A DNA stretch of 64,000 nt, taken from an uncultured Lachnospiraceae bacterium (GTDB taxonomy: Bacteria; Bacillota; Clostridia; Lachnospirales; Lachnospiraceae). The position numbers were made by a program, and so were the translations under genes. Shown here piece after piece: positions 51,668 through 61,042 of the stretch (its first letter is position 1; the number at the start of each line of letters is the position of its first letter). The stretch lies in contig CAMVGV010000011.1 in the NCBI GenBank assembly GCA_947167135.1, positions 1-64,000 on the forward strand, written 5' to 3'. The notes beneath the pieces are model-generated. The model worked only from the letters and a program-made list of their open reading frames with translations, searched no databases and was not told the DNA's origin.

Positions 51668-52883
51668 GCTTTTGATACCGGCCAAGGGACCGGAGGAACT
51701 AAAGACCGCTGTTTACTATGGGGCGGATGCCGTTTATCTTGGCGGGGAGGTTCTGGGTCTCAGGGCAAATGCGAGAAATTTCAGCAAAGAGGAGCTTAAG
51801 ACCGCCATAGCCCTTGCCCATGACAATAAAGTAAGGGTTTATATTACCGCTAATGTTTTCGCCCACAATGATGACATAAAAGAGGCGGAAAGCTTCTTCC
51901 GGGACATTAATGTTTTAGCGCCGGATGCCCTTCTTATCTCGGATCCCGGGCTCTTTTCCCTTGCCCGTGAGCTTTGTCCCGACACAGAGCTCCATATCAG
52001 CACCCAGGCAAATAATACGAATTACAGGACGGTTCTTTTCTGGGCAGAGCAGGGGGCAAAGAGGATAGTGACGGCAAGGGAGCTTTCCTTAAAGGAAATA
52101 AAGGAGATAAGGGAGCATATTCCGGATACTGTGGAGATAGAGTCCTTTGTGCACGGAGCCATGTGCATTTCCTATTCCGGACGCTGTCTTCTTTCAAATT
52201 ACTTTACGGGAAGGGATGCGAATCACGGAGAATGCACACATCCCTGCAGATGGGAATATGCACTTTCGGAAATGACAAGACCGGGGGAGTTTCTGCCGGT
52301 TGAAGAAAATGAAAGAGGTACCTATATCTTCAATTCCAAGGATCTCTGCATGATAGAGCATATACCGGAGCTTGTGGAAGCGGGGATTGACAGCTTCAAG
52401 GTGGAGGGCAGGATGAAGGCGGCTCTCTATGTCGCTGTGACAGCAAGGACATACAGAAACGCCATAGATGATTATTTCGAAGCACCGGAAAAATATGAAG
52501 CCAATAAGGCTCTTTACAGGGAAGAGATAGGGAAGTGCACCACAAGGGACTTCTGTACCGGATTTTTCTTCGGAAAGCCCGGACCGGATTCCCAGATCTA
52601 CACCGGCTCCACCTACAGCAAGGAGTACGTATATCTGGGACGGACAGAGGATATTGACAGCGAAGGCAGGGCAAGGCTCTTTCAGAAAAACAAATTTTCC
52701 GTAGGTGACCGGGTGGAGATAATGAAGAGGGATCTTAGGAATGTTGACGCCGTGGTCAGATCCATTTACTCCCCGGAAAGAGGAGAGGCGGAAAGTGCGC
52801 CGCACCCAAAGGAAGAGCTCTTTGTAAGCTTTTCCGAAAGACCCGAAAAGGGTGATGTGATACGAAAGAAACCCGAAGATTAA
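51648..52883 (+). CDS. trhP: Peptidase U32-family tRNA hydroxylation protein TrhP
   Basis: The 411-residue protein starts ELLIPAKGPEELKTAVYYGADAVYLGG in pieces typical of U32 and has the signature ESFVHGAMCISYSGRCLLS with HGECTHPCRWEY, which holds conserved cysteines. TrhP enzymes use prephenate-derived chemistry to make ho5U34. It is one gene here; Bacillus has two (yrrN, yrrO). Confidence 0.88.
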   Translation: MRDKKPELLIPAKGPEELKTAVYYGADAVYLGGEVLGLRANARNFSKEELKTAIALAHDNKVRVYITANVFAHNDDIKEAESFFRDINVLAPDALLISDPGLFSLARELCPDTELHISTQANNTNYRTVLFWAEQGAKRIVTARELSLKEIKEIREHIPDTVEIESFVHGAMCISYSGRCLLSNYFTGRDANHGECTHPCRWEYALSEMTRPGEFLPVEENERGTYIFNSKDLCMIEHIPELVEAGIDSFKVEGRMKAALYVAVTARTYRNAIDDYFEAPEKYEANKALYREEIGKCTTRDFCTGFFFGKPGPDSQIYTGSTYSKEYVYLGRTEDIDSEGRARLFQKNKFSVGDRVEIMKRDLRNVDAVVRSIYSPERGEAESAPHPKEELFVSFSERPEKGDVIRKKPED

Positions 52884-52889
52884 GGATTT

Positions 52890-53825
52890 ATGATGAAGCT
52901 TTTAAGTGTAGTAGTACCGTGCTGGAATGAAGAGGAGGTAATCCCCTTCTTCTACAAGGAAATGCATAAGACCATGGAGGAATTCAGGGTAAGCTATCCC
53001 GACACCTCCTTTGAGCTTATTTTTGTGGACGACGGCTCTAAGGACAGGACTCTGTCCCTAGTAAAGGAGCTTGCGGAGAAGGATCCCTGTATAAGATATA
53101 TCTCATTCTCGAGAAATTTCGGAAAAGAAGCCGCACTTTACGCAGGCTTTGAAAATTCAAAGGGAGACTATGTGGTTTGTATGGATGTGGATCTGCAGGA
53201 TCCGCCGGCACTTCTCCCCGAAATGTATGAAGCAGTGGTAAATGAGGGCTATGACTCGGCTGCCACGAGAAGGGTCACGAGAAAGGGGGAGCCCCTTATT
53301 CGTTCATTTTTTGCGAGGCGTTTTTACCGGCTGATGGACAGGATCTGCGCAACAGAGGTGGTGGACGGTGCCAGAGATTACCGCATAATGACAAGACAGA
53401 TGACGGATGCGGTTCTTTCCATGGGAGATTACTGCCGCTTTACCAAGGGTATATACGGCTGGGTAGGCTTCAGGACAAAGTGGCTGGAATTTGAAAATAT
53501 CGAACGTGTGGCGGGAGAGACAAAGTGGTCCTTCTGGAAGCTCCTTATTTACGCCATAGAGGGGATCATTGCCTTTTCCACCTTTCCACTGGAGATGATG
53601 TCCTGGACCGGAGGGATCCTGACATTTCTGTTTTTTGTCTTTTCTGTGGTTGGAGGGATATTTCTTTATCTTGGTATCTGGCCGATGGTGCCGCTTATTA
53701 TAGGGGTTATCGGTTTTTTCTCCTCCCTTAACCTGTTCTTCCTCGGTATAGCAGCCTGGTACCTGAGCAAGACCTATCTGGAAACAAAGAACCGCCCGAT
53801 GTACATTGCCAAGGAGATGACCTGA
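52890..53825 (+). CDS. Family 2 glycosyltransferase with two C-terminal membrane helices
   Basis: The 311-residue GtrB/DPM1-like enzyme has SVVVPCWNEEEVIPFFY, FVDDGSKDRT, a DVDLQDPP metal motif and two helices at about 230-290. Such enzymes put a sugar on polyprenyl phosphate at the cytoplasmic face. It opens the surface-glycan genes and follows trhP by six bases. ATGs are at 52890 and 52893. Confidence 0.88.
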   Translation: MMKLLSVVVPCWNEEEVIPFFYKEMHKTMEEFRVSYPDTSFELIFVDDGSKDRTLSLVKELAEKDPCIRYISFSRNFGKEAALYAGFENSKGDYVVCMDVDLQDPPALLPEMYEAVVNEGYDSAATRRVTRKGEPLIRSFFARRFYRLMDRICATEVVDGARDYRIMTRQMTDAVLSMGDYCRFTKGIYGWVGFRTKWLEFENIERVAGETKWSFWKLLIYAIEGIIAFSTFPLEMMSWTGGILTFLFFVFSVVGGIFLYLGIWPMVPLIIGVIGFFSSLNLFFLGIAAWYLSKTYLETKNRPMYIAKEMT

Positions 53826-54832
53826 TGAAGCTCATTATACAGATCCCCTGCCTTAATGAGGCGGACACACTGGAGATAGCCTTAAACGACCTGCCGAAGC
53901 ATATTGACGGCATAGACGAGATAGAGGTTCTGATAATAAATGACGGAAGCCGGGACAATACCGTAGAGGTGGCAAAGAACTGGGGCGTGGACTATGTGGT
54001 GAATTTCCCGAATAACAAGGGGCTTGCGAAGGGTTTTATCGCAGGACTCGATGCCTGTCTTCGGGAGGGTGCCGACATAATAGTAAATACGGACGCCGAT
54101 AACCAGTACTGCGGAGAGGATATTGAAAAGCTTATCCGTCCCATCCTGGATGGTAAGGCGGAGATAGTAATCGGGGAGAGGCCGATCGACGACACGCCGG
54201 ATTTTTCGCCGGTGAAGAAGCAGCTCCAGCACCTTGGTTCGTTTGTGGTGAGGGTCGCATCAAATACCGATATTCCCGATGCACCGAGCGGTTTCAGGGC
54301 ATTTTCGAGAGAAGCTGCGCTGCGTCTGAATGTCATCAATAATTATACCTATACGCTGGAAACCATAGTCCAGGCCGGAAGGAACCGGATGGCCATAACC
54401 TCGGTGCCGGTCCGTACCAACAGGGAGCTCAGGAAGTCCAGGCTTTTCTCCAGCATGAGCGGGTACATAAAGAAGTCTGTGCTTACGATAATAAGGGCAT
54501 ATATGATGTACAGGCCCCTGACCTTTTTTACTGCCATAGGTCTCGTCCCTCTTATTGCGGGGCTGATCATAATGATAAGGTTCCTGATCTTCTTTATGAA
54601 CGGATCGGGAATGGGACATATCCAGTCGCTGATCCTGGCCAGTACACTTATCATGCTTTCCTTTACCACCTTTATGATGGGATTTCAGGCTGACCTGATG
54701 GCGGCGAACCGGAAGATAATGGAGGATGTGCAGTACCGGCTGAGACGGTTTGAAGCCGGAGTCGAGAAGGATATAAAAAAGGATGACAGGGAAAAAGAGG
54801 ATAGCGGTAATAGGACCGGTTTACCCCTATAA
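53825..54832 (+). CDS. Family 2 glycosyltransferase, dolichyl-phosphate-mannose synthase-like
   Basis: This 335-residue protein has IIQIPCLNEADTLEIALNDL, IINDGSRDNT, NTDADNQYCGEDI and APSGFRAFSREAA, followed by two membrane helices (about 235-295) and a charged tail. It overlaps the previous gene by ATGA. With two lipid-linked-sugar type enzymes in a row, two different polyprenyl-P-sugar donors may be made. Confidence 0.85.
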   Translation: MKLIIQIPCLNEADTLEIALNDLPKHIDGIDEIEVLIINDGSRDNTVEVAKNWGVDYVVNFPNNKGLAKGFIAGLDACLREGADIIVNTDADNQYCGEDIEKLIRPILDGKAEIVIGERPIDDTPDFSPVKKQLQHLGSFVVRVASNTDIPDAPSGFRAFSREAALRLNVINNYTYTLETIVQAGRNRMAITSVPVRTNRELRKSRLFSSMSGYIKKSVLTIIRAYMMYRPLTFFTAIGLVPLIAGLIIMIRFLIFFMNGSGMGHIQSLILASTLIMLSFTTFMMGFQADLMAANRKIMEDVQYRLRRFEAGVEKDIKKDDREKEDSGNRTGLPL

Positions 54833-55874
54833 GAGCGGGATAGCCCATTATACCGGACTTCTGGTCAGAAGCTTAAAGGAAATGGCGAAGGTCCGGATAA
54901 TATCATATAAAATGCAGTATCCGAAGCTTCTGTTTAAGCAGGAGCAGCGGGACTACTCCAATGACCGGTTTAAGATAGATGACGCGCTGTTTCTTATAAA
55001 CACCGCAAATCCCTTTAATATCATAAAGACCGCCTTTACCGTAAACCATTATGATCCGGATCTCGTGATAATACAGTGGTGGCATCCATACTTTGCGCCC
55101 TGTTACCGGATACTTACCACCTTTCTTAAGAAACCGGTTCTTTTTATCTGTCACAATGTGTTCCCCCATGAGCGCTTTATAATGGACAGATTCCTTACAA
55201 AGCTCACTCTCTCGAAGGGGGATTTTTTTATTCTTCATTCGGAAAAGGAGGTCCGGGATCTCCTGACCATACTGCCGGATGCAAAGTACAGGGTTAATAT
55301 GCACCCCACCTATGCGGCTTTCAGGACGGGGGAGATAAGGGAAAAAAACTCTGCAGAAAAGAGATTGCTGTTCTTCGGACTCGTCCGCCCCTACAAGGGA
55401 TTGGCCTATCTTCTCAAAGCACTTAAGGAGCTGCCGGATGTATATCTCACTATAGCCGGGGATTTCGGAGGAAGCAGGGCAGAATACGGGGAGCTTCTGT
55501 CGGATGCAGCGCTTAGAGACCGGGTTGACGTGGTGGACAGCTATATTCCGGATAATGATATCCAGGGCTATTTCGAGAACTGCGACGCCGTGGTGCTTCC
55601 CTATATTGACGCCACCCAGAGCGGCGTCGCCCAGATGGCCTTCGGCTTCGAAAAGCCGGTTATAGCCACAAGGGTCGGGGGACTGCCAGAGGTGGTCACC
55701 GACGGAGTCACGGGGGTACTTACGGAGCCCGGGGACGCAGCGGCCCTGAGGGACGGGATTGAAAGGTTCTATAAGCTGAAGGACGGGAATACGGACTTCA
55801 GGAAGAATATACTTGATGACGCCGAACGCTTTAGCTGGGAGCATTTATGCAGGACTATACTGGAGATGATATGA
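54783..55874 (+). CDS. GT4 family glycosyltransferase
   Basis: The 363-residue GT-B enzyme starts KRIAVIGPVYPYKSGIAHYT and has LLFFGLVRPYKGLAYLLKAL and the nucleotide-sugar motif GFEKPVIATRVGGLPEVVTDG. It overlaps the previous gene by 50 bases. A repeat block begins right after its stop. Confidence 0.88.
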   Translation: MTGKKRIAVIGPVYPYKSGIAHYTGLLVRSLKEMAKVRIISYKMQYPKLLFKQEQRDYSNDRFKIDDALFLINTANPFNIIKTAFTVNHYDPDLVIIQWWHPYFAPCYRILTTFLKKPVLFICHNVFPHERFIMDRFLTKLTLSKGDFFILHSEKEVRDLLTILPDAKYRVNMHPTYAAFRTGEIREKNSAEKRLLFFGLVRPYKGLAYLLKALKELPDVYLTIAGDFGGSRAEYGELLSDAALRDRVDVVDSYIPDNDIQGYFENCDAVVLPYIDATQSGVAQMAFGFEKPVIATRVGGLPEVVTDGVTGVLTEPGDAAALRDGIERFYKLKDGNTDFRKNILDDAERFSWEHLCRTILEMI

Positions 55875-55875
55875 A

Positions 55876-56135
55876 AAAGATCCTTCGTCGCTGCGCTCCT
55901 CAGGATGACAAAGGGCTGCGCTCCTCAGGATGACAAAATGTAGCGCTCCTCAGGATGACAAAGAACTGCGCGTCTGTCATTCTGAGCGAAGCGAAGAATC
56001 TTAGCGAAGCGAAAGATCCTTCGTCGCTGCGCTCCTCAGGATGACAAAATGTAGCGCTCCTCAGGATGACAAAGGGCTGCGCTCCTGTCATTCTGAGCGA
56101 AGCGAAGAATCTTAACGAAGCGAAGAATCTTATCA
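55876..56135. repeat. Cluster of alternating hairpin repeats in the glycan operon
   Basis: At least four intact hairpins in alternating orientation (about 55877, 55975, 56011, 56086) and several arm-only pieces fill the 270 bases between two glycosyltransferase genes. The first begins two bases after the stop codon. Confidence 0.9.
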
Positions 56136-56143
56136 CAGTAATT

Positions 56144-57004
56144 ATGAAGACAACACTGATCATCTTAAACTATAAAGACAGCAGCCGTACTCTGGAGCTT
56201 CTGAATAAGGTCAGGGGTTACAGCGTCCTCGATAATATCGTGGTCGTGGACAATGCATCAGGGGACGGCTCCTATGAGCGGCTGAAACAGGAAGAGGACG
56301 GGAAGGTCTCCGTTATCGAAAGAGCGGAGAACGGTGGCTATTCCGCAGGGAACAACAGCGGAGCGCTTTTCGCACTTAAGCAATTCAAGCCCGATATCCT
56401 TTTCTTTGCCAATCCGGACGTATTCTTTACGGAGGACACGGCGGAAGAAATGGTAAAAGCGCTGGACAGGAATCCGGGCTTTGCTTCCGTGGCTCCTCTT
56501 GTGAGGCAGGGCTATAATGTGTGGGATCTGCCGGGCTTTCCCGGAGTGCTTATGAGCTTATTCCTTATCCTTTTTAACCTTGACAAGAAACGGATACGTT
56601 CAGGGCTTGAGGGGTCGGATAAGGAGTTTACGGAGGCCGGGGTCGTTGAGGGATCCTTCTTCGCGGTGGATGCCGGGAAATTTAAGGAGGTTCAGGGCTT
56701 TGACGAGAGAACCTTCCTCTATTCGGAGGAGATCATCATTGCGCGGCGTTTCCGTGCCCATGGCTATAAAACGGGGGTTCTTACCCGGTGCCGCTATGAC
56801 CATCTCCACTCCGCCAGTATAAAAAAGATCTACAGATCCAGTAAAGCCGCGGCCTTTCATCATTTCAGGGACAGCTTCAGGATATATAATAAGTATTACC
56901 TGAAAACCAATGTGATCGAGGACCGGATATTTGATATCTGCTGGGGCTTAGGCTACGCGGAGAGGGTGGTTTATGATCTTATTATGTCGATACGTGAAGC
57001 GTAG
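56144..57004 (+). CDS. Family 2 glycosyltransferase, rhamnosyltransferase-like
   Basis: The 286-residue GT-A enzyme has TLIILNYKDSSRTLELLNKV, VVVDNASGDGS, FFANPDVFFTEDTA and GSFFAVDAGKFKEVQGFDER, a set shared with bacterial rhamnosyltransferases. No Shine-Dalgarno is seen at the chosen ATG, which lies eight bases after the repeat block; a longer version would begin with repeat-encoded residues. Confidence 0.82.
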   Translation: MKTTLIILNYKDSSRTLELLNKVRGYSVLDNIVVVDNASGDGSYERLKQEEDGKVSVIERAENGGYSAGNNSGALFALKQFKPDILFFANPDVFFTEDTAEEMVKALDRNPGFASVAPLVRQGYNVWDLPGFPGVLMSLFLILFNLDKKRIRSGLEGSDKEFTEAGVVEGSFFAVDAGKFKEVQGFDERTFLYSEEIIIARRFRAHGYKTGVLTRCRYDHLHSASIKKIYRSSKAAAFHHFRDSFRIYNKYYLKTNVIEDRIFDICWGLGYAERVVYDLIMSIREA

Positions 57005-57005
57005 C

Positions 57006-57330
57006 TGTCATCCTGAGCGAAGGATCCGCTGTTGTCATCCTGAGTGTTAGCGAAGAATCTGCTGTTGTCATCCTGAGCGTCAGCGAAGGATCTGCTGTTG
57101 TCATCCTGAGCGTCAGCGAAGGATCTTTTAGAGTAAATGAAGGATCTTTCATCCGGAAAAGAAAGATTCTTCGGGCTGCGCCCTCAGAATGACAAGGTGT
57201 GGCACACAGAATGACAAGGTGTGGCACACAGAAGGACAAGGTGTGGCACACAGAAGGACAAGGTGGGCACACAGAAGGACAAGGTGTGGCACACAGAAGG
57301 ACAAGGTGGGCACACAGAATGACAAAAGGG
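57006..57330. repeat. Two adjacent tandem arrays built on the hairpin repeat
   Basis: 57006-57128 holds four units of about 30-33 bases, mostly whole hairpins in plus orientation (one with ATCCT opposite AGAAT). A minus-orientation hairpin with GGGC-GCA-GCCC core follows (about 57164-57194). Then 20-22-base arm-only units (CAGAATGACAAGGTGTGGCA and variants) run to 57330. Confidence 0.92.
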
Positions 57331-57337
57331 AGTCAGA

Positions 57338-58438
57338 ATGAATTTCGTCACACTTTTCTTGCGAATGAAAAATGTGCATCTCCTGAAGGACGTGGGGATG
57401 ATACCATATATCCTGCACCGTGACTATGGGGTGGAATCCACCATGGTCAGTATGAAGAACGAGGAGAACTACCCCTACCTCAATAAAGAGGTCGGCGGGC
57501 TCAAAATGCGCTTTCTTCCCGGTAACGGATTTTCCCCGGTTTTATCCGGAATGAGATACGTGTGGGACAATGCGGAAAAAATCGATGTACTGAATGTGTA
57601 CCACCTTAATCTTTCCTCCTTCCTTTTTCTTCTTATCTATAAATTCAGAAAGAAGAGGAGCGGAAAGGGATATCTGAAGCTGGATATGGATCTGAAGGGT
57701 TATAAACGGCTCTTTATGCCGAATCCGGTGGGCTTCATAAAGCGACGCACCATGGATCTTGCGGATGTGATCTCCGTCGAGACCACGGTACTTTCCGAAA
57801 AGCTTATAAAGAAATACGGCAGCAAGGTGATATACATTCCGAACGGCTTCTACGCCGAGGGGAAGGAAAGTGAGCGGGATTTCAATAAAGAGGATATCAT
57901 ACTCACGGTGGGAAATCTGGGAACCTATCCCAAGGCCACCGATGTGCTCCTTAAGGCCTTTGCAGGAGCGGCAGGCGGAAATGAATGGAGGCTTGTACTG
58001 GTGGGACCCGTGGAAAAGAGCTTCAGATCTTTTATAAACGATTTTCTGGCAAAGCATGAGTATCTGAAGGACAGGATCATCTTCACGGGAGAGATAAGGG
58101 ATAAGGAGAGATTAAAGGAGTATTACCGCAGGGCAAAGATATTCGTACTGCCCTCAAGGAGTGAAAGCTTCGGGATAGTATTGCTGGAAGCCGCGTCAAA
58201 CGGGGATTTCCTGGTTACCACCACGGGCGTACCCGCAGGAAGGGATATTTATAATGACGGGAAATTCGGCTTTATTGTGCCGCCGGATGATATAACCATG
58301 CTCTCCGATGCCTTTGTCCGGCTAATGAATTCAAAAGCGGACTGGGGCAGCAGGGCTGCGGAGATCGCAGACTACGCTTGGCATGATTTCAGGTGGGAGC
58401 CCATAGTTGCAAAGCTCTACGAGGTACTTAAGAATTGA
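57338..58438 (+). CDS. GT4 family glycosyltransferase
   Basis: The 366-residue GT-B enzyme has VIYIPNGFYAEG, VGNLGTYPKATDVLLKAF, and the donor-site motif VLPSRSESFGIVLLEAASNG. The ribosome site AGGGAG lies at the very edge of the preceding repeat array, seven bases before the ATG. It overlaps the next gene by TTGA. Confidence 0.86.
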   Translation: MNFVTLFLRMKNVHLLKDVGMIPYILHRDYGVESTMVSMKNEENYPYLNKEVGGLKMRFLPGNGFSPVLSGMRYVWDNAEKIDVLNVYHLNLSSFLFLLIYKFRKKRSGKGYLKLDMDLKGYKRLFMPNPVGFIKRRTMDLADVISVETTVLSEKLIKKYGSKVIYIPNGFYAEGKESERDFNKEDIILTVGNLGTYPKATDVLLKAFAGAAGGNEWRLVLVGPVEKSFRSFINDFLAKHEYLKDRIIFTGEIRDKERLKEYYRRAKIFVLPSRSESFGIVLLEAASNGDFLVTTTGVPAGRDIYNDGKFGFIVPPDDITMLSDAFVRLMNSKADWGSRAAEIADYAWHDFRWEPIVAKLYEVLKN

Positions 58439-59244
58439 TATCCGTTATCACCGTTTGCTACAATGAAGAAGAGCATATTAATTCCACCATTCGTTCGGTA
58501 TTCGATCAGTCATATACGGATTTTGAGTACATCATAAAGGACGGCGGATCTGTCGACGGAACACTGATCAAGGTAAAAAGGTGGGAGAAGGTCTTTGAAT
58601 CAAAGGGGATTAAATTTACGGTGATCTCCGCTGCAGACAAGGGTATTTATGACGCCATGAATACGGCGGTACTTTCCGCAGAGGGCGAATTCATAAACTT
58701 TATGAACGGCGGAGACTGCTTTGCTTCTGCAGGTACACTGGAAAAGATCTTTAAGGATAAGGATCACAGAGGAGCAGACCTTATCTACGGGGATACGGTG
58801 GAAGAGGAATTCGGCGAGCTTCACTATTTCAGGAAATGTCCGGAGCTTATAAAGGAGCGTATGCCCTTTTCCCACCAGAGCGTTTTTGTGAGAAGGGAGC
58901 TTCTGCTGAAATATCCCTTCAGGATGAAATATCCCATTGCGGCAGACTATGACTTCCTTCTGACACTTTATGAGAAGGGCTGCACATTTAAGGACAGCAA
59001 TACTGTGGTCGCAAAGGTCACCAAGGACGGAAAATCCAGTCTGAGGCTGAAGGATACCTATCTGGAGAGCCTGGCTTTGAGAAAAGAACACGGAATAGCA
59101 GTGCCGGAAGGGGCAGCATTGAAGCTGAAGACTCTCTGGCTTGATATCAAGCAGTTCGGGATGGATCATTTCCCGGACGGCCTGAAATATATGATCAGAA
59201 AAGTCCAGAGGAAAATGCGCGGACAGAAGAGATACTACACATGA
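58435..59244 (+). CDS. Family 2 glycosyltransferase (WcaA-like)
   Basis: The 269-residue protein begins [20 protein letters not shown] and has [30 protein letters not shown] and MNGGDCF. This subgroup is common in capsule and exopolysaccharide loci. The start is TTG, overlapping the previous stop. Confidence 0.86.
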   Translation: MISVITVCYNEEEHINSTIRSVFDQSYTDFEYIIKDGGSVDGTLIKVKRWEKVFESKGIKFTVISAADKGIYDAMNTAVLSAEGEFINFMNGGDCFASAGTLEKIFKDKDHRGADLIYGDTVEEEFGELHYFRKCPELIKERMPFSHQSVFVRRELLLKYPFRMKYPIAADYDFLLTLYEKGCTFKDSNTVVAKVTKDGKSSLRLKDTYLESLALRKEHGIAVPEGAALKLKTLWLDIKQFGMDHFPDGLKYMIRKVQRKMRGQKRYYT

Positions 59245-59927
59245 TACTGCTTAGACACATTACATCACTGGCGCAGAGCCTGTACAGGTGCTTTTTATAT
59301 CCCGTGAAGAGCTTCCTCCTGGAATGCTCCACACAGAGCATCTTCAAGAAGGGCTCCTATATTTCAAAGGATTCCCTGGTAGAGGGGCATAATTATCTCG
59401 GGAAAAATACGGAGATACACGGCTGTCGTCTGGGATACGGCTCATATATCAATAATAACGGGAACTTTTCCCATACCGATATCGGATACTATACCTCCAT
59501 CGGGGTCAATGTGACCACTGCGGTGGGCGGCCATCCACTTAACGGTGCTGCAGCTCTGCACCCGGCCTTTACCGATCCTGAAAGGATCTTCGGCTTCAGC
59601 TATGCCCGTGAAAAAACCTATAATGACGATACGGCACGTATTTCGATCGGAAGTGATGTCTGGATCGGAAACAACGTAACCATACTTGACGGGGCGAAGA
59701 TCGGGGACGGAGCCGTGGTCGGCGCGGGAGCGGTGGTAAAGGGAGAACTGCCGCCGTACAGCATAAATGCGGGGGTTCCGGCACGAACGATAAGATACAG
59801 GTTTTCAGAGGAAGAGAGGGATAAGCTCCTCAAACTGAAGTGGTGGGAGAAGGATGAGAAGTGGATCCGTTCCCACATAGAGGACTTCAGTGATGTACGG
59901 AAGCTTACGGAGGACATCCGGGAATGA
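59241..59927 (+). CDS. Hexapeptide-repeat (LbH) acyltransferase
   Basis: The 228-residue protein has left-handed beta-helix repeats ([20 protein letters not shown], then [13 protein letters not shown]), the CatB/WbbJ type of O-acetyltransferase. It probably acetylates a sugar of the glycan made by the neighbours. It overlaps both adjacent genes by ATGA. Confidence 0.87.
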   Translation: MILLRHITSLAQSLYRCFLYPVKSFLLECSTQSIFKKGSYISKDSLVEGHNYLGKNTEIHGCRLGYGSYINNNGNFSHTDIGYYTSIGVNVTTAVGGHPLNGAAALHPAFTDPERIFGFSYAREKTYNDDTARISIGSDVWIGNNVTILDGAKIGDGAVVGAGAVVKGELPPYSINAGVPARTIRYRFSEEERDKLLKLKWWEKDEKWIRSHIEDFSDVRKLTEDIRE

Positions 59928-61042
59928 GTATGAAGCCTGCCATAGTGGTCGTGGCGTACAACAGGGATAAGGCACTGAAGCGCCTTTTAAACAGTCTGGA
60001 AAGTGCGGATTACAGCGGTTTTTCAGACATCACTCTGGTCATAAGCATAGATAAAAGCGATAGTACAGAGGTCATTGAAACGGCAGAGGCCTTTTCCTGG
60101 GAGCAGGGAGAAAAAAGGGTCATTACCCATCCCGAAAGGCTCGGCTTAAAAAAGCATATCTTAGGACTTGGGGATCTGACAGAGGAATTCGGAAGCATCA
60201 TTATGCTGGAGGACGATCTCTTTGTTTCTCCGCTGTTTTACCATTATGCCTGCGCTGCGCTGGATAAGGTTTCAGGAGACGGGCAGGTTGCCGGGGTTTC
60301 GCTTTACAGCCATAAATTCAATGTTTTTGCCCGTCTTCCCTTTGATGCGGCAGATGACGGGTACGACAATTATTATTTCCGCTTTCCGTCAAGCTGGGGC
60401 CAGGCCTGGACAAAGGATGAGTGGATCGCCTTCAGGAGCTGGCTTAATGAGCATGACGGGGAGGATCTCCACGGGAACGGAATGCCCGCGCCCGCAGCGG
60501 AATGGGGAAGCTCCTCCTGGCTTAAGTATGCCCTGAAATATGCCATCGAAGAGGGGAAGACCTGGTTTTATCCCAGGATATCCTACACGACAAATTTCTT
60601 TGATGAAGGGGAGCACACGAATGAGGCGGTTACTGATCTGCAGGTGCCTTTAAGTCTCGGGAAAAAGAGGGAGTACTGCTTTTCCCTTTATGAGGAATCG
60701 GGGGCAAAATATGATCCGTATTTTGAAAACGAGGCGCTGCCCTTTCAGTCGGATATCTATGGGCTTAAAAGGCGGGATCAGGCATTAAGGGACGGATGCT
60801 TTTATTCATCGGAGATACTGCCCTTTAAGATAAAGGAAAGCTTCGGTCTTTCATTAAGGCCCGTGGACAGCAATGTTTTGTTCCGGATCCCGGGAGAGGG
60901 GATCTTTCTTTACGACCCTTCGGAAAAAACGGGGAAAAAGCATAAGGAAAGCGCGAAGCTTGAAAAGTATTTTTATCCCGGAATGAACAGAAAGAAGATA
61001 ATGAAGCTTATCGGAGACAGATTTGAAGGATATTTTAAATAA
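59924..61042 (+). CDS. GT-A glycosyltransferase resembling GNT-I
   Basis: The 372-residue protein starts [20 protein letters not shown] and has [20 protein letters not shown], where LEDD is the likely metal-binding acidic motif, as in the N-acetylglucosaminyltransferase I group. Later parts ([10 protein letters not shown] and the tail) are often found in bacterial glycan loci. The donor sugar is unknown. A 20-base overlap joins it to the ABC gene. Confidence 0.7.
   Translation: MSMKPAIVVVAYNRDKALKRLLNSLESADYSGFSDITLVISIDKSDSTEVIETAEAFSWEQGEKRVITHPERLGLKKHILGLGDLTEEFGSIIMLEDDLFVSPLFYHYACAALDKVSGDGQVAGVSLYSHKFNVFARLPFDAADDGYDNYYFRFPSSWGQAWTKDEWIAFRSWLNEHDGEDLHGNGMPAPAAEWGSSSWLKYALKYAIEEGKTWFYPRISYTTNFFDEGEHTNEAVTDLQVPLSLGKKREYCFSLYEESGAKYDPYFENEALPFQSDIYGLKRRDQALRDGCFYSSEILPFKIKESFGLSLRPVDSNVLFRIPGEGIFLYDPSEKTGKKHKESAKLEKYFYPGMNRKKIMKLIGDRFEGYFK

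Noticed and set aside
18478-57330. REP-associated transposase (RAYT/Y1) for the hairpin repeats
   Set aside because: I checked the proteins of the window for HUH-type motifs and found none; the source, if any, is elsewhere.
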